From NCBI RefSeq assembly GCF_900129295.1, contig NZ_FQUU01000004.1:310001-374000 (forward strand): a stretch of 64,000 nucleotides of DNA. The letters run 5' to 3'. A program made the position numbers and the translations under genes. The stretch is from Flavisolibacter ginsengisoli DSM 18119 (GTDB lineage Bacteria; Bacteroidota; Bacteroidia; Chitinophagales; Chitinophagaceae). The notes beneath the pieces were generated by a model. That model had not been told where the DNA came from and searched no databases. It saw only the letters and a program-made list of their open reading frames with translations. Below are positions 16,475 to 26,175 of this stretch, piece by piece; positions within the stretch are counted from its first letter, which is position 1, and each line of letters begins with the position of its first letter.

Positions 16475-17851
16475 CTATTCCATTTCAACAGATTTTTGGC
16501 TTTGTTCTGCTTTCATTTCCTCTTCTATATATCCTTTTTTCAGTTGATCATAAAAGGAATGCTTATCAATAATAAGGGCAGCTATATGGGAAATAAGTGC
16601 AGCTAACATCAGGTGAAATATGACACTATGCCTGTCTGTCATTTCAAGTACCAATATTGCAGAAGTAAAGGGCGTTCGGGTAACACCGGTTAAAAAACCT
16701 ACCATACCACATAGAATAAGGATATTGGCATTGGCATCGAAATAATGAAAAACATGGGAAAGAAAAGCTCCAATTGATGCGCCGGCAGCAAGCGAAGGTG
16801 CAAATATACCACCCGCGGCCCCTGTATTGAAACAAATTATAGGACCCAGGATCCTTAATAGTACCGTATGCCATGAAGCATTTTTATCCGGAGTAAACAG
16901 GACCTCGTTCATCAGGTTTTTTCCGGAACCTAGCACCTGTTCATTTAAAAAATAAGCAATGGAAGCAATAAAGAGACCTGCCAGAATTACGAATGCAAGT
17001 GATTGCGCCTTATTGAAGTTAGCTTTCCATCGCATCATTCTTAAAGTTAATTTACACATTAAACTTCCGGCCATACCTGCTAGAATGGCTGTTGCCGCCA
17101 CACCAATTAATATCCATAACTGGAGGTTTTTTACATCTGGATATCCAAGATATAAATAGGGTCCTAAGAAACCCTGGGCAGTAAGTCCGGATATAATCAC
17201 AGCAGAAAATAGAGCGGTGCGGAAAAAACGGACATGGACTTTAGCTAATTCCTCCATTGCAAAGACCACTCCCCCCAATGGGGTATTGAAGGCGGCGGCC
17301 AGACCCGCAGCCGCACCCGTAAGCAGGAAGCTTTGCTTAGACAACCTTGGCCATGAAACTGGTATCCAATTCTGAATGATGCGAAAAACTGAGCCTGCTA
17401 CCTGGATTGTAGGGCCCTCTCTACCGATTGCTCCCCCACCCAATACCATGAGAAGACTGGAACCAATCTTGGTAAATAATATAGGAAAGCTTAAAAGGTG
17501 CTTTATCTTATCATTATGTCTTGGAGAAGACAGTTCTATTGCTGCCATCACCTGGGGTATACCACTACCCTTTGCATTTGGAGCAAAGATTTGAACTACA
17601 TACCAGGCAAGGAAAAAACAAAAGGGGGTTATAATGAATATCATCCATTGCTTCCAGTGCAGGATGCTGTGTAATAAGTTTTCAGAATAACCAAATAGTT
17701 TGGTATAACCAACAGCGACTAACCCGGTGATGAGCGATGCAGCCCAAAATGGAAGGGCCTGTAAAATATTTCTTTTAATGCGATCTGTTGCAAATAGATC
17801 AAAAAGGTATTTTCCTCCGCTACGCAGCCTGACCAGCCATTTCAACTTCAT
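16475..17851 (-). CDS. ClC-family chloride channel/antiporter
   Basis: A 458-residue integral membrane protein of the ClC family. The three anion-pathway motifs are present: GSGIP (95-99), GREGP with gating Glu145, and GIFAPSL in the second half. Glutamates also occur at the internal proton-transfer position (AMEELA, residues 198-203), which favours a Cl-/H+ antiporter over a pure channel; this is inference. There are no C-terminal CBS domains. Neighbours are trehalose, two-component and stress-protein genes, consistent with a role in osmotic or acid stress. Confidence 0.92.
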   Translation of the reverse strand: MKLKWLVRLRSGGKYLFDLFATDRIKRNILQALPFWAASLITGLVAVGYTKLFGYSENLLHSILHWKQWMIFIITPFCFFLAWYVVQIFAPNAKGSGIPQVMAAIELSSPRHNDKIKHLLSFPILFTKIGSSLLMVLGGGAIGREGPTIQVAGSVFRIIQNWIPVSWPRLSKQSFLLTGAAAGLAAAFNTPLGGVVFAMEELAKVHVRFFRTALFSAVIISGLTAQGFLGPYLYLGYPDVKNLQLWILIGVAATAILAGMAGSLMCKLTLRMMRWKANFNKAQSLAFVILAGLFIASIAYFLNEQVLGSGKNLMNEVLFTPDKNASWHTVLLRILGPIICFNTGAAGGIFAPSLAAGASIGAFLSHVFHYFDANANILILCGMVGFLTGVTRTPFTSAILVLEMTDRHSVIFHLMLAALISHIAALIIDKHSFYDQLKKGYIEEEMKAEQSQKSVEME

Positions 17852-17969
17852 GGATGCAAGTTAAGAGGCACCAGGGTTTTAATAAATATTCTTCGAAATC
17901 TAATTATAAATTAATTTCTTTTTAATACTGTCCTATAGTCAAGTGAATATCTTCCATACTTAAAATACG

Positions 17970-17974
17970 GGAGG
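17970..17974 (+). promoter_or_regulatory. strong Shine-Dalgarno site of the trehalose gene
   Basis: GGAGG lies five bases before the ATG at 17980. Such a complete site is rare here, where most starts have no clear ribosome-binding site. Confidence 0.6.
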
Positions 17975-17979
17975 AAAAA

Positions 17980-20217
17980 ATGAAAGTTACCAGGTCCAAA
18001 CGACTGTATATTGTTGCCAACAGGCTGCCCGTTACCATAACTACCCATAAAGAAGAAGCAGAAATAGCTCAATCTTCTGGTGGATTGGTTACAGCTGTTA
18101 ACAGTTACCTGCAGCATGCAGGAAATGAGTTTTCTGATTTTTTTTGGGTTGGAGTTCCAGGATGTAACTCAGCAACCTGGAAGGAAGTATCACATAAAAT
18201 CCACCAGGCGACCTTTACCTATATACCCGTACATATTGCAGATGCTGACTATGAAAAATATTATAATGGGTTTTCCAATTCAGTTATCTGGCCCTTGTTT
18301 CACTATTTTCCAAGCTATGCAGAGTATAGCATGGATGAATACTCACATTATATAAAAGTTAACCAACAGTTTGCAGAAATACTTTACCGGAATTGCTCGG
18401 CGGGAGATACCATATGGATCCATGATTATCATTTATTGCCTCTTGCTCAAATGATGAGGGAACTGGTACCAGAAATAACCATTGGTATATTTTTACACAT
18501 ACCTTTCCCTTCTTTCGAAATCTTCCGGCTATTGCCACGCAAATGGCAGGAAGGTATATTAAAAGGCATGCTGGGAGCAGACCTTATAGGTTTCCATACC
18601 ATTGACTACGCTTCACACTTCCTCCAAAGCATTCAAATGGTACTGGGCATAGATAATGACCGCAATGTTATCCGGAATAATGACCGGTTAATAAAAGTTG
18701 ATGTATTCCCAATAAGTATTGATTATGCGCTCTTTAATAATTCATATAATGATGAAAAAGTAATTGCATTACGTAATGTTTTATTAGACCAGGAAAAGGA
18801 AAGAAAGATCATTTTTTCTGTAGATCGCCTGGATTATACCAAAGGGGTGCAAAACAGGTTGCGTGCATACGAATACTTTTTAAAAGAAAACCCGCAATAT
18901 CATAATAAGGTAGTATTTATTATCGTAGTTGTTCCTTCCCGAGATACCATTCCAAAATACGTGGAAAGGAAAAAACTGATCGATGAAATGATTAGCCGAA
19001 TAAACAGTCATATCGGAAATATTCACTGGCAACCAGTGATCTATCAATACAACACTTTGGAATTTCATGAAATGATGGCTTTGTATACAAGTTGTCACCT
19101 GGCATTGATCACTCCTTTGCGGGATGGAATGAACCTTGTTTCAAAAGAATTTATTGCGAGCCGTAAAGATAAAAAAGGTGTATTGATCATAAGCGAAATG
19201 GCAGGAGCCGCAAGGGAACTCTCTGAAGCTTTAATGATCAATCCAAATGATACAATGGAAATGGCCGAACAGATAAAGGCAGGACTGGAAATGGAAGAAG
19301 CCGAACAATATGAAAGGATCACATCCATGCAAAAAAGATTAGAAAATTATGATGTACAAACATGGGCAAGTGATTTTATGCTGGGATTAAACAATATCAA
19401 ACAGCGCCAACAAACATTCCAGGAAATATTTCTGGACGAATACTCAAAGCGTAACCTGATGGATTGCTACAGAAGTGCTCACAAAAGATTACTGTTTTTG
19501 GATTATGATGGCACCCTTGTATCCTTTAATAGTTCACCGGAGAATGCAGTACCTGGTGCCGAATTAATTGACCTGCTTACCCGCCTGGCCACCCAGCCAC
19601 AAAATGACTTGTTTATCATCAGTGGACGGAGCAGCACCTGGCTCGACAAACATTTTGGATCACTCCCATTAAACCTGATAGCAGAACATGGAGCAAGGTG
19701 CAAATGGAAAAACGACTTTTGGTTAACGGAAGTTCAAACCCATAGTGAATGGAAAGAGCGCATACTTACCATTATGGACAGGTTTGTTCGACGTTGCCCG
19801 CATACATTTATTGAAGAAAAAGAATTTTCCATTGTATGGCATTACCGAAATGCTCATTCCGAACAGGGGAAATTAAGAGCCTCAGAATTAATATGTGAAC
19901 TAAATGAACATATACATAATCGCCACCTACAGGTTATGCAGGGAGACAAAATTATTGAAGTGAGGAACAGAGGAATTGATAAGGGTACCGCAATTAAAAA
20001 AGTACTTTCCAAAGATCATTATGATTTCATTTTTGCAGTTGGAGATGACAAAACTGATGAAGATATGTTCAAGATGCTTGTCAACAAGAAAAATTGCTTT
20101 ACCATTAAGGTTGGCCCTAACGCTTCTTATGCCCAATATAATGTGCTGAAGCCGCAGATGGTTGTATCGTTATTGCAGGGATTTAGCCACCTGCCCGTAT
20201 TGCCAGCCATATCATAA
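17980..20217 (+). CDS. otsAB: bifunctional trehalose-6-phosphate synthase/phosphatase
   Basis: A 745-residue fusion that makes trehalose from UDP-glucose and glucose-6-phosphate. Residues 1 to about 480 are an OtsA-type GT20 glycosyltransferase, with VANRLPV and SSGGLV at the N-terminus, HDYHLLPLA, and DRLDYTKGV in the donor-binding half. Residues from about 495 are an OtsB-type HAD phosphatase, starting with the catalytic DYDGT (508-512) and continuing with SGR, KGTAIKK and VGDDKTDEDMF. This order matches other bacterial and eukaryotic TPS/TPP fusions. It converges on a histidine kinase gene with only 11 bp between stops. Trehalose is an osmo- and desiccation protectant. Confidence 0.95.
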   Translation: MKVTRSKRLYIVANRLPVTITTHKEEAEIAQSSGGLVTAVNSYLQHAGNEFSDFFWVGVPGCNSATWKEVSHKIHQATFTYIPVHIADADYEKYYNGFSNSVIWPLFHYFPSYAEYSMDEYSHYIKVNQQFAEILYRNCSAGDTIWIHDYHLLPLAQMMRELVPEITIGIFLHIPFPSFEIFRLLPRKWQEGILKGMLGADLIGFHTIDYASHFLQSIQMVLGIDNDRNVIRNNDRLIKVDVFPISIDYALFNNSYNDEKVIALRNVLLDQEKERKIIFSVDRLDYTKGVQNRLRAYEYFLKENPQYHNKVVFIIVVVPSRDTIPKYVERKKLIDEMISRINSHIGNIHWQPVIYQYNTLEFHEMMALYTSCHLALITPLRDGMNLVSKEFIASRKDKKGVLIISEMAGAARELSEALMINPNDTMEMAEQIKAGLEMEEAEQYERITSMQKRLENYDVQTWASDFMLGLNNIKQRQQTFQEIFLDEYSKRNLMDCYRSAHKRLLFLDYDGTLVSFNSSPENAVPGAELIDLLTRLATQPQNDLFIISGRSSTWLDKHFGSLPLNLIAEHGARCKWKNDFWLTEVQTHSEWKERILTIMDRFVRRCPHTFIEEKEFSIVWHYRNAHSEQGKLRASELICELNEHIHNRHLQVMQGDKIIEVRNRGIDKGTAIKKVLSKDHYDFIFAVGDDKTDEDMFKMLVNKKNCFTIKVGPNASYAQYNVLKPQMVVSLLQGFSHLPVLPAIS

Positions 20218-20228
20218 TAAGCAACTTA

Positions 20229-21626
20229 TCAGGAATTAAAAGAATTAAGAGAATGCGCTGCCGGAAGTACAATAGTAAATATTGTTTCCATGTTCTCTAC
20301 TGATTGAACTTTTATATTTCCTTTGTGTAATTTTATAATACGATGAGCAAGAGAGAGCCCTAATCCAAAACCCCTTGTGGTTTTATTTTCCTCTACTCTA
20401 TAGAAAGGATCAAATATGCTTGACAATTCTTCTTTAGGTATTCCTTTACCATTGTTTTGTATGGATATCACCAAATTGTCTTCCTGGGTCATGAGGTAAA
20501 TGGACGCCCTATTATCATTGGAATATTTGCAAGCATTCAAAACAATGTTCCTTATAGCAGTACGCAATAATGCCTCATTGCCAAAAACAAATAATTTCTC
20601 TTCATCTTCAGGCAGATCTTTAAATTGAAGCAGGATAGTATATTTCAGGTCTAGTTTACTAATTTCGGCAGGCATATCAAGTATGATCTCATCAATACGC
20701 ACAAGGCTGATCTCAAGTCCACCTGAATTGCCTGATGCTTTTGCAAATTCCAGTAACGTTTGTGTCAATTTTACCATATGCTGTACATCCTGGTAAGTTG
20801 ATTCCATTACCTGGTGATAATCTTCAGGGGATCTATCTCTTTGCAATGCCACCTCCAACTGGCTTGAAATAGATGTCAATGGAGTGGAAAGTTCATGTGA
20901 AGCATTTGATATAAATCTTCGTTGCAAATCAAAACTATCCTGAAGACGGTTAAGCAAATCATTTATTGTCTGAGTCAATTGTTGCCATTCATCATTTGCT
21001 GCACCCTGGGGCAATCTTCTTGTAAGATTTTGTGCAGAAATATCAGCAATATCCTTATTAATCCGTTTAATGGGACGTAATAACCTGCCCGAAAAAATAT
21101 ATCCGGTTACAAGAATAATAATATTTCCCACGAGAAAGCTTAAAAGGAGAATGCGCAACAATCCTTTTAGATTTTCTTTTCCATCTGCATCCTCCGCTGC
21201 TGTTACCACTACAAATTGGGAAGGCACATGATTATAATAATAAGCTACTATTTCTTTGTTCCCTTCTACAAAATAATAACTACCACTTTTCCTGGCCCTG
21301 GCCAGAATATTTTCATTTACAGGAATCTGGTCCCCGGTTTGATCTATATAATTATAGATCAATTTATTATTAGTGTCAAAAACCTTAACTACTTTATTTT
21401 TTAAAGATAGCGTGGTAGAGGAATCAATTCTTTTTACCAATTGTTCATCAAATATTTCCTTTTGACTTAGAAGTCTTGCAGTAGTTACTGCCCTATTGGA
21501 AAGGCGGGATATTATAGTTTCTATCCTGAGTTCGTAAGAAAAATAATACACACTGGCACAAACAATGCTCAAAATAAAAAAGGCAAGCAAAGAAAATAAC
21601 AAAGTGATCCGGGATCGTACAGGCAT
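20229..21626 (-). CDS. HAMP-containing sensor histidine kinase
   Basis: A 465-residue sensor kinase. Transmembrane segments lie near residues 9-29 and 155-179, enclosing an extracytoplasmic sensor of about 125 residues. A HAMP domain follows (LLRPIKRINKDI), then the dimerisation domain with phospho-acceptor His244 in NASHELSTPL. The ATPase domain has N box NIVLNACKYS, G1 NGKGIP and GFGLGLSLAH. It is encoded 2 bp after its response regulator gene, so the two form a pair. The signal is unknown. Confidence 0.94.
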   Translation of the reverse strand: MPVRSRITLLFSLLAFFILSIVCASVYYFSYELRIETIISRLSNRAVTTARLLSQKEIFDEQLVKRIDSSTTLSLKNKVVKVFDTNNKLIYNYIDQTGDQIPVNENILARARKSGSYYFVEGNKEIVAYYYNHVPSQFVVVTAAEDADGKENLKGLLRILLLSFLVGNIIILVTGYIFSGRLLRPIKRINKDIADISAQNLTRRLPQGAANDEWQQLTQTINDLLNRLQDSFDLQRRFISNASHELSTPLTSISSQLEVALQRDRSPEDYHQVMESTYQDVQHMVKLTQTLLEFAKASGNSGGLEISLVRIDEIILDMPAEISKLDLKYTILLQFKDLPEDEEKLFVFGNEALLRTAIRNIVLNACKYSNDNRASIYLMTQEDNLVISIQNNGKGIPKEELSSIFDPFYRVEENKTTRGFGLGLSLAHRIIKLHKGNIKVQSVENMETIFTIVLPAAHSLNSFNS

Positions 21627-21628
21627 TG

Positions 21629-22321
21629 TCAGCCATTTTCTTTTAAAATATAACCCATCCCCACCTGTGTCTGTATTAATTTCTTTTCAAAACGTTTATC
21701 TATCTTATTTCTTACGTAATTAATATACACATCTATAACATTTGTATTTGTATCAAAGTCAATATCCCATACATTTATTGCAATATCGGCCCTTGAAACT
21801 ACACGGTTTTTATTGCGTATTAAATATTCGAGCAACTGAAATTCCTTAGCTGTTAAGTTGATCAACTCTCCATTTCTTTTAACCTCTTTACTATCAAGGT
21901 TCATTTCAAGATCCGATGCATGTAAAACATTTCCTACCGGGATATGTTGGTCCATTGTTCGCTTCAACAATACGCGGATCTTCATTATTAATTCCTTGAA
22001 CTCAAAAGGCTTAACAATATAATCATCCGCTCCTGCATCATATCCTTCTATTTTGTCCTGCAGAGCACTTAAAGCAGTTAGCATAATTATAGGAATATGG
22101 GGGCTACGTGAACGTATAATCTTACATAGTTGGTAACCGTTCAATCCGGGAAGGTTAATGTCTAGAATAATCAGATTGAACTCATGTTGTTCAAACAGTT
22201 TCAAGCCGATCTGTCCATCGTATGCAACTTCCACATAATAGCCATTCTCACTCAGGCCGAGCTTTAATGTGTCAGCAATTTTTTGCTCATCTTCTACTAT
22301 CAGTATTTTTCTTTCATCCAT
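21629..22321 (-). CDS. OmpR-family response regulator
   Basis: A 230-residue response regulator with a receiver domain (phospho-acceptor Asp54 in LILDINLPG, Lys in YIVKPF) and a C-terminal winged helix (LTAKEFQLLEYLIRNKNRVVSR, NVIDVYINYVRNKID). It is first in an operon with the histidine kinase. The divergent universal stress protein gene starts 119 bp away and may be one of its targets; that is inference from position only. Confidence 0.94.
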   Translation of the reverse strand: MDERKILIVEDEQKIADTLKLGLSENGYYVEVAYDGQIGLKLFEQHEFNLIILDINLPGLNGYQLCKIIRSRSPHIPIIMLTALSALQDKIEGYDAGADDYIVKPFEFKELIMKIRVLLKRTMDQHIPVGNVLHASDLEMNLDSKEVKRNGELINLTAKEFQLLEYLIRNKNRVVSRADIAINVWDIDFDTNTNVIDVYINYVRNKIDKRFEKKLIQTQVGMGYILKENG

Positions 22322-22440
22322 GTGTTAACGGCAATTTACGAATAACAGTTACAGAATTTCAGCTTCTAATAGCATTTTAATGCATGATTAATTCAGCATT
22401 AATACGACAGGCTTAGATTTACTCAAGTTAACAGTTTATT

Positions 22441-23286
22441 ATGTGTCAGTCATTTAAAACCATATTAGTCCCGGTAGATTTTTCAATAAATACAGAAGTG
22501 GCTATCAAAAAAGCGCTGGAAGTAGTGGATAGGCAAACAGGTACCATTCATCTTTTGCATGTAAACCACCAAATGAAATCAAATATTATAACTGTTGTAA
22601 AAAGAAATTACCAGGATGGGTATACATTGCCAGCAGAACAAATGCTCTCAGACTGGAAAAAATGTATGGAAGATTCAATTCCTACTTTAAAAGTTGACAT
22701 TAGTTTAGAGCATCATTCCTCAATTCAGATGTGTATAGAAAAAAAAACTATGCAATTGAAAGCAGACCTGGTAGTTATTGGAAAGAAATCCAATCATTTT
22801 TGGTTACCATTTTTAAATACAGTACTTCCTAATGAATTGTGTGAGGTTACAGGTAGTGCTGTTTTAACTGTAAAGCCAGGTTCATTACATAATAAGATAA
22901 GGACATTAGTTGTACCGATCACCACCGAGGTGCCAAGGTATAAAATGGATGCTATCACTGCATTGTCCAGGAAAACAAGTTTAAAGGTCTATCTGGTCAC
23001 TTTTTCGGATGAAAATAATATACCTGCAGATTTTTCTGCCAGTGCGCTTTTGAAGGTCTATCAATGGTTAAAGGATTCCATTCATTGCCAGGTAGAATAT
23101 TCTGTTCTCCATGGAAGCAATAAGGCAAAGGCATTGATGCTCTTTGCAGAAAAAATAAATGCAGATGTATTATTGCTTGATACAACTTCTGAAACCAGGG
23201 GGGGATGGATGAACCGGCATATATCAGATATTCTGGAACCAGGATCAAAAGTCCAGGTGCTTGCATTAAACCGTACCAATTATTAA
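22441..23286 (+). CDS. tandem-domain universal stress protein
   Basis: A 281-residue protein made of two UspA-like domains (about residues 1-145 and 150-281). The first begins FKTILVPVDFS and has VVIGKKSN; the second begins IRTLVVPITTE and has DVLLLDTTSETRGG. Usp proteins bind ATP or act in stress tolerance; the ATP motif G-x2-G-x9-G is not clean in either domain here. It lies between a two-component system and a TPR gene, the latter starting 18 bp downstream. Confidence 0.88.
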   Translation: MCQSFKTILVPVDFSINTEVAIKKALEVVDRQTGTIHLLHVNHQMKSNIITVVKRNYQDGYTLPAEQMLSDWKKCMEDSIPTLKVDISLEHHSSIQMCIEKKTMQLKADLVVIGKKSNHFWLPFLNTVLPNELCEVTGSAVLTVKPGSLHNKIRTLVVPITTEVPRYKMDAITALSRKTSLKVYLVTFSDENNIPADFSASALLKVYQWLKDSIHCQVEYSVLHGSNKAKALMLFAEKINADVLLLDTTSETRGGWMNRHISDILEPGSKVQVLALNRTNY

Positions 23287-23304
23287 ACACATAAAATTCA
23301 GCAC

Positions 23305-24927
23305 ATGAAGAAAATAATTTTATTATTTAGCCCATTTATTCTGGGAAGTATTGCATTAAAAGCTCAATCCCTGGAAACTGCGCATCATCTGTATTATCAT
23401 GAAAGATATAATAGTGCAGAAAATGAATATCATTCTATACTAAATCAACAACCTGAAAAGCCGGAAGCCTGGCTTGGTTTAACCATGTCATACCTGGCTG
23501 AAGCAATGCCCATTAAGGCTTATGATACCCTATTAAAAGCTCCATCCACCATTCGGGAAGAACCCTTATACCAGGTAGCCTTAGGTTCTGCTTTGTTATT
23601 CCAGGATAAAAAAACTGAAGCTTCTCAGCTATTTAATGCAGCGCTAAAAGAAACGAAAGAAAAGGATGAAACAGTTTTGGGTTCTATAGCACAATCCTAT
23701 ATTGAATATAAAACCGGGGATGCCAATTATGCCATTTCACTATTAACAAAGGCTATTAAAAGAGATAAGCATAACCCCGCGTGGAAAGTTCTGCTAGGTG
23801 ATGCTTATCGTAAATTAAATAATGGCACTGAGGCATATAAAGCCTATAAGGAAGCATTAGATGAAGATGAAAATTATGCAGCCGCAGATTATAAGATAGG
23901 CGAAATATTTCTCACACAAAAGAATCCAGAATTATACCTGGAATACTTTAATAAAGCGCTGGCTGCAGACCCCGAGTATGCACCTGCATTATACCAGCTT
24001 TACGTTTATAATTTTTATCATGACGTCCCTAAAGCCTTTCAACTATATAATCAGTATTTAACAAAATCCGATCCTTCAATCAGAACTCAATATGACCTTA
24101 CGGACCTGCTTTACCTAAATAAAGAATATGATAAAGCTATTCAAAAAGCAAATGATTTAATTGCAAAACATGGTACTGATCTGGAGCCACGTATCTATAA
24201 ATTATTAGCCTATAGTTATGTAGAAACTAAGGATTCCAGCAAAGCTTTAGATTATATGAAGCAATACTTTGAAAAGGAAGAAGATAGTAACCTTATAGCA
24301 AAGGATTTTGAATTAATGGCTGGATTATACGCTAATACAACCGATAAAAAGGACTCAGCAATAGTTTTTATACAAAAAGCAGCTGGTCTAATGAAAGATT
24401 CTACAGCACTTTTCAATTATTATAAAAAACTGGCAGGTATAGCTAAAGGAAATAAAGATTATGCTTCAGAAGCAAAATGGATGGAAAAATATTACACAGG
24501 TAATGATAAGGCTACAAATGTCGATCTCTTCAACTGGGGTTTAGCTAATTATTTAGCTCAGGATTTTCAAATGGCTGATTCAGTTTTCGGAATGTATGTC
24601 GCAAAATATCCTGAACAAAGCTTTGGTTACTACTGGCAAGCCAGAAGCAATGCATCTTTAGATAAAGACATGAAAGAAGGATTGGCAATACCAGTTTACA
24701 AAAAACTAATTGAAGTTTTGCAATCCGATACTACCAACTCAAACTACAAAAAATGGATGGTAGAAGCTTATGCATACCTGGCAGCATATGAAGCAAATAC
24801 GCAAAAAGATTATAATGAGGCTGTAGATTATTTTGAAAAAGTTCTTGAAGTAGATCCTGATAATGCAGATGCTAAACGATATATAGCTATACTGGAAAAA
24901 AATAATTCAACTGAGGGAAGTAAGTAA
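23305..24927 (+). CDS. exported tetratricopeptide-repeat protein
   Basis: A 540-residue protein with an N-terminal signal peptide (hydrophobic residues 4-20, cleavage near LKAQS). About a dozen TPR-like helix pairs follow, visible as repeats such as NPAWKVLLGDAYRKLNN, YAPALYQLYVYN and KDYNEAVDYFEKVLEVDPDN. It is probably periplasmic and a scaffold for protein contacts. It follows the Usp gene by 18 bp and ends at a clear terminator. No partner is evident. Confidence 0.88.
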   Translation: MKKIILLFSPFILGSIALKAQSLETAHHLYYHERYNSAENEYHSILNQQPEKPEAWLGLTMSYLAEAMPIKAYDTLLKAPSTIREEPLYQVALGSALLFQDKKTEASQLFNAALKETKEKDETVLGSIAQSYIEYKTGDANYAISLLTKAIKRDKHNPAWKVLLGDAYRKLNNGTEAYKAYKEALDEDENYAAADYKIGEIFLTQKNPELYLEYFNKALAADPEYAPALYQLYVYNFYHDVPKAFQLYNQYLTKSDPSIRTQYDLTDLLYLNKEYDKAIQKANDLIAKHGTDLEPRIYKLLAYSYVETKDSSKALDYMKQYFEKEEDSNLIAKDFELMAGLYANTTDKKDSAIVFIQKAAGLMKDSTALFNYYKKLAGIAKGNKDYASEAKWMEKYYTGNDKATNVDLFNWGLANYLAQDFQMADSVFGMYVAKYPEQSFGYYWQARSNASLDKDMKEGLAIPVYKKLIEVLQSDTTNSNYKKWMVEAYAYLAAYEANTQKDYNEAVDYFEKVLEVDPDNADAKRYIAILEKNNSTEGSK

Positions 24928-24967
24928 GTTAAGTATTGTGTTTTTTATGTGTACTGGTTGGTTTTCA

Positions 24968-24994
24968 GCCCCGCGATTGAGCGGGGCATTTTTT
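24968..24994 (+). terminator. terminator of the TPR gene
   Basis: A perfect seven-base-pair GC stem (GCCCCGC with GCGGGGC) has a six-base loop and is followed by a T tract. Confidence 0.85.
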
Positions 24995-25185
24995 ATCTGA
25001 CACTCATAACACTAAGAATTAGAAAGAATTATACTTATAAATAAAGTGAAAGAAAACTCAATATAATGAAACGATAAATTCTAATATAGTTCTAATCTCT
25101 ATCTTAATCATTCTTAATTCTTTTTAACCATTTTTGACAAGACACTTATCTCATAAGTAGTTCTTTTTGGTGATAATTAATGGAC

Positions 25186-25212
25186 GGGCTTTGTTTTAAC
25201 AAGGCCCTTTTC
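25186..25212 (+). terminator. orphan terminator, possibly of a small RNA
   Basis: A ten-base-pair stem (GGGCTTTGTT with AACAAGGCCC, one G-U pair) has a two-base loop and is followed by TTTTCTTTT. Transcripts from the TPR gene should already have ended at 24994, so this may serve an unannotated short transcript. Confidence 0.6.
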
Positions 25213-25226
25213 TTTTACTTTAAGAC

Positions 25227-25261
25227 ATAAAAAAACGCAACATGTTTCCATATTACGTTTT
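25227..25261 (-). terminator. terminator of yceI
   Basis: On the minus strand a nine-base-pair stem (25253-25261 with 25232-25240, one G-U pair) is followed by T residues, about 20 bp after the yceI stop. Confidence 0.65.
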
Positions 25262-25281
25262 ATCCGGTAAGAATATTAGGC

Positions 25282-25812
25282 TTAGGCTTGTTTAATCAAT
25301 TGGATCTCAGCCAATAACCTTATTTCATCACTTACTACTACCTGCCCCGCTTCAGTTACAGCACTCCATGTTAACCCATATTCTTTTCTGCTTATTTTCC
25401 CGTTTACAGTAAAGCCAGCTTTGGTCTGTCCATAAGGGTCAACCACAATTCCTCCATATTCCACATTTAGAGTAATAGGTTTCGTTGTACCTCTTATAGT
25501 AAGGTCACCTTTTAAATTTGCCTTATCACCATCGGCATTGAATTCCTTCCCAACAAATTTGATCTGCTTATTATTCTCGCTATCAAAAAAGTCAGCTGAT
25601 TTAAGGTGAGCATCTCTTTGAGCATTATTTGTATCTATTGAATCAATTTCTGCAGTAAATTCAATACGGGATGCAGATGAAAAATCTTCTGTCTGGGTTT
25701 CAACTTCCAAATCAAAATTTCTAAAATAGCCTGTAACAGTAGTTATCATCAGGTGCTTTACTTTGAATTGAATCTCTGAGTGTGCTGGATCTATCTTCCA
25801 TGAAATTGCCAT
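25282..25812 (-). CDS. YceI-family protein
   Basis: A 176-residue YceI-like lipocalin-fold protein, a family that binds isoprenoid or amphiphilic molecules. It begins with the usual WKIDPAHSEIQFKVKHLMI, has DAHLKSADFFD in the middle, and ends with DEIRLLAEIQL. Many YceI proteins are periplasmic, but no signal peptide is visible here, so it is probably cytoplasmic. It lies downstream of a Crp-type regulator on the same strand, separated by 363 bp. Confidence 0.93.
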   Translation of the reverse strand: MAISWKIDPAHSEIQFKVKHLMITTVTGYFRNFDLEVETQTEDFSSASRIEFTAEIDSIDTNNAQRDAHLKSADFFDSENNKQIKFVGKEFNADGDKANLKGDLTIRGTTKPITLNVEYGGIVVDPYGQTKAGFTVNGKISRKEYGLTWSAVTEAGQVVVSDEIRLLAEIQLIKQA

Positions 25813-26175
25813 AGCTATTATTTTAACGGTTATATAAAAATAAATTAAAGTTTGAACATTAATGTAAGGACATAAGTTTATTTATCATTACAAAAATCTT
25901 ACCCTTGAGACAACCAGCCTGATTCATTATAAATACTAAGCTTACAACTATATCGCTATTCTTAAATAGCTCTACCTTTTAGCCTCTTAACGTTCATCCT
26001 GGTACTGTATCAATTTGATCTGTTGCACAAAGCTATTACATGGTATTTTCAATACCATTGAGATAAGCTAAGAAAAGACATTGATGTAAATCAAGCGCTT
26101 TAGTAGTAAAGTTTTAAATTGGTGGATGGTAAAGAAATCGTCTTCTGCAAGATTTAATAAGGCTTAATTAAACTA
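25813..26175. other. 363-bp intergenic region between the Crp-type gene and yceI
   Basis: No gene is apparent. It contains an eight-base-pair hairpin or dyad (ATGGTATT TTC AATACCAT, 26040-26058) with a three-base spacer, which could be a regulator site for yceI. Otherwise it is AT-rich and featureless. Confidence 0.5.

Larger units (their letters stand above)
24928..25281. other. 354-bp intergenic region with two plus-strand terminators
   Basis: There is no plausible coding gene. The region holds the TPR terminator (24968-24994), a second plus-strand terminator (25186-25212) that no annotated gene needs, and the minus-strand yceI terminator (25227-25261). About 190 bp of very AT-rich sequence lies between the first two. 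Confidence 0.6.
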
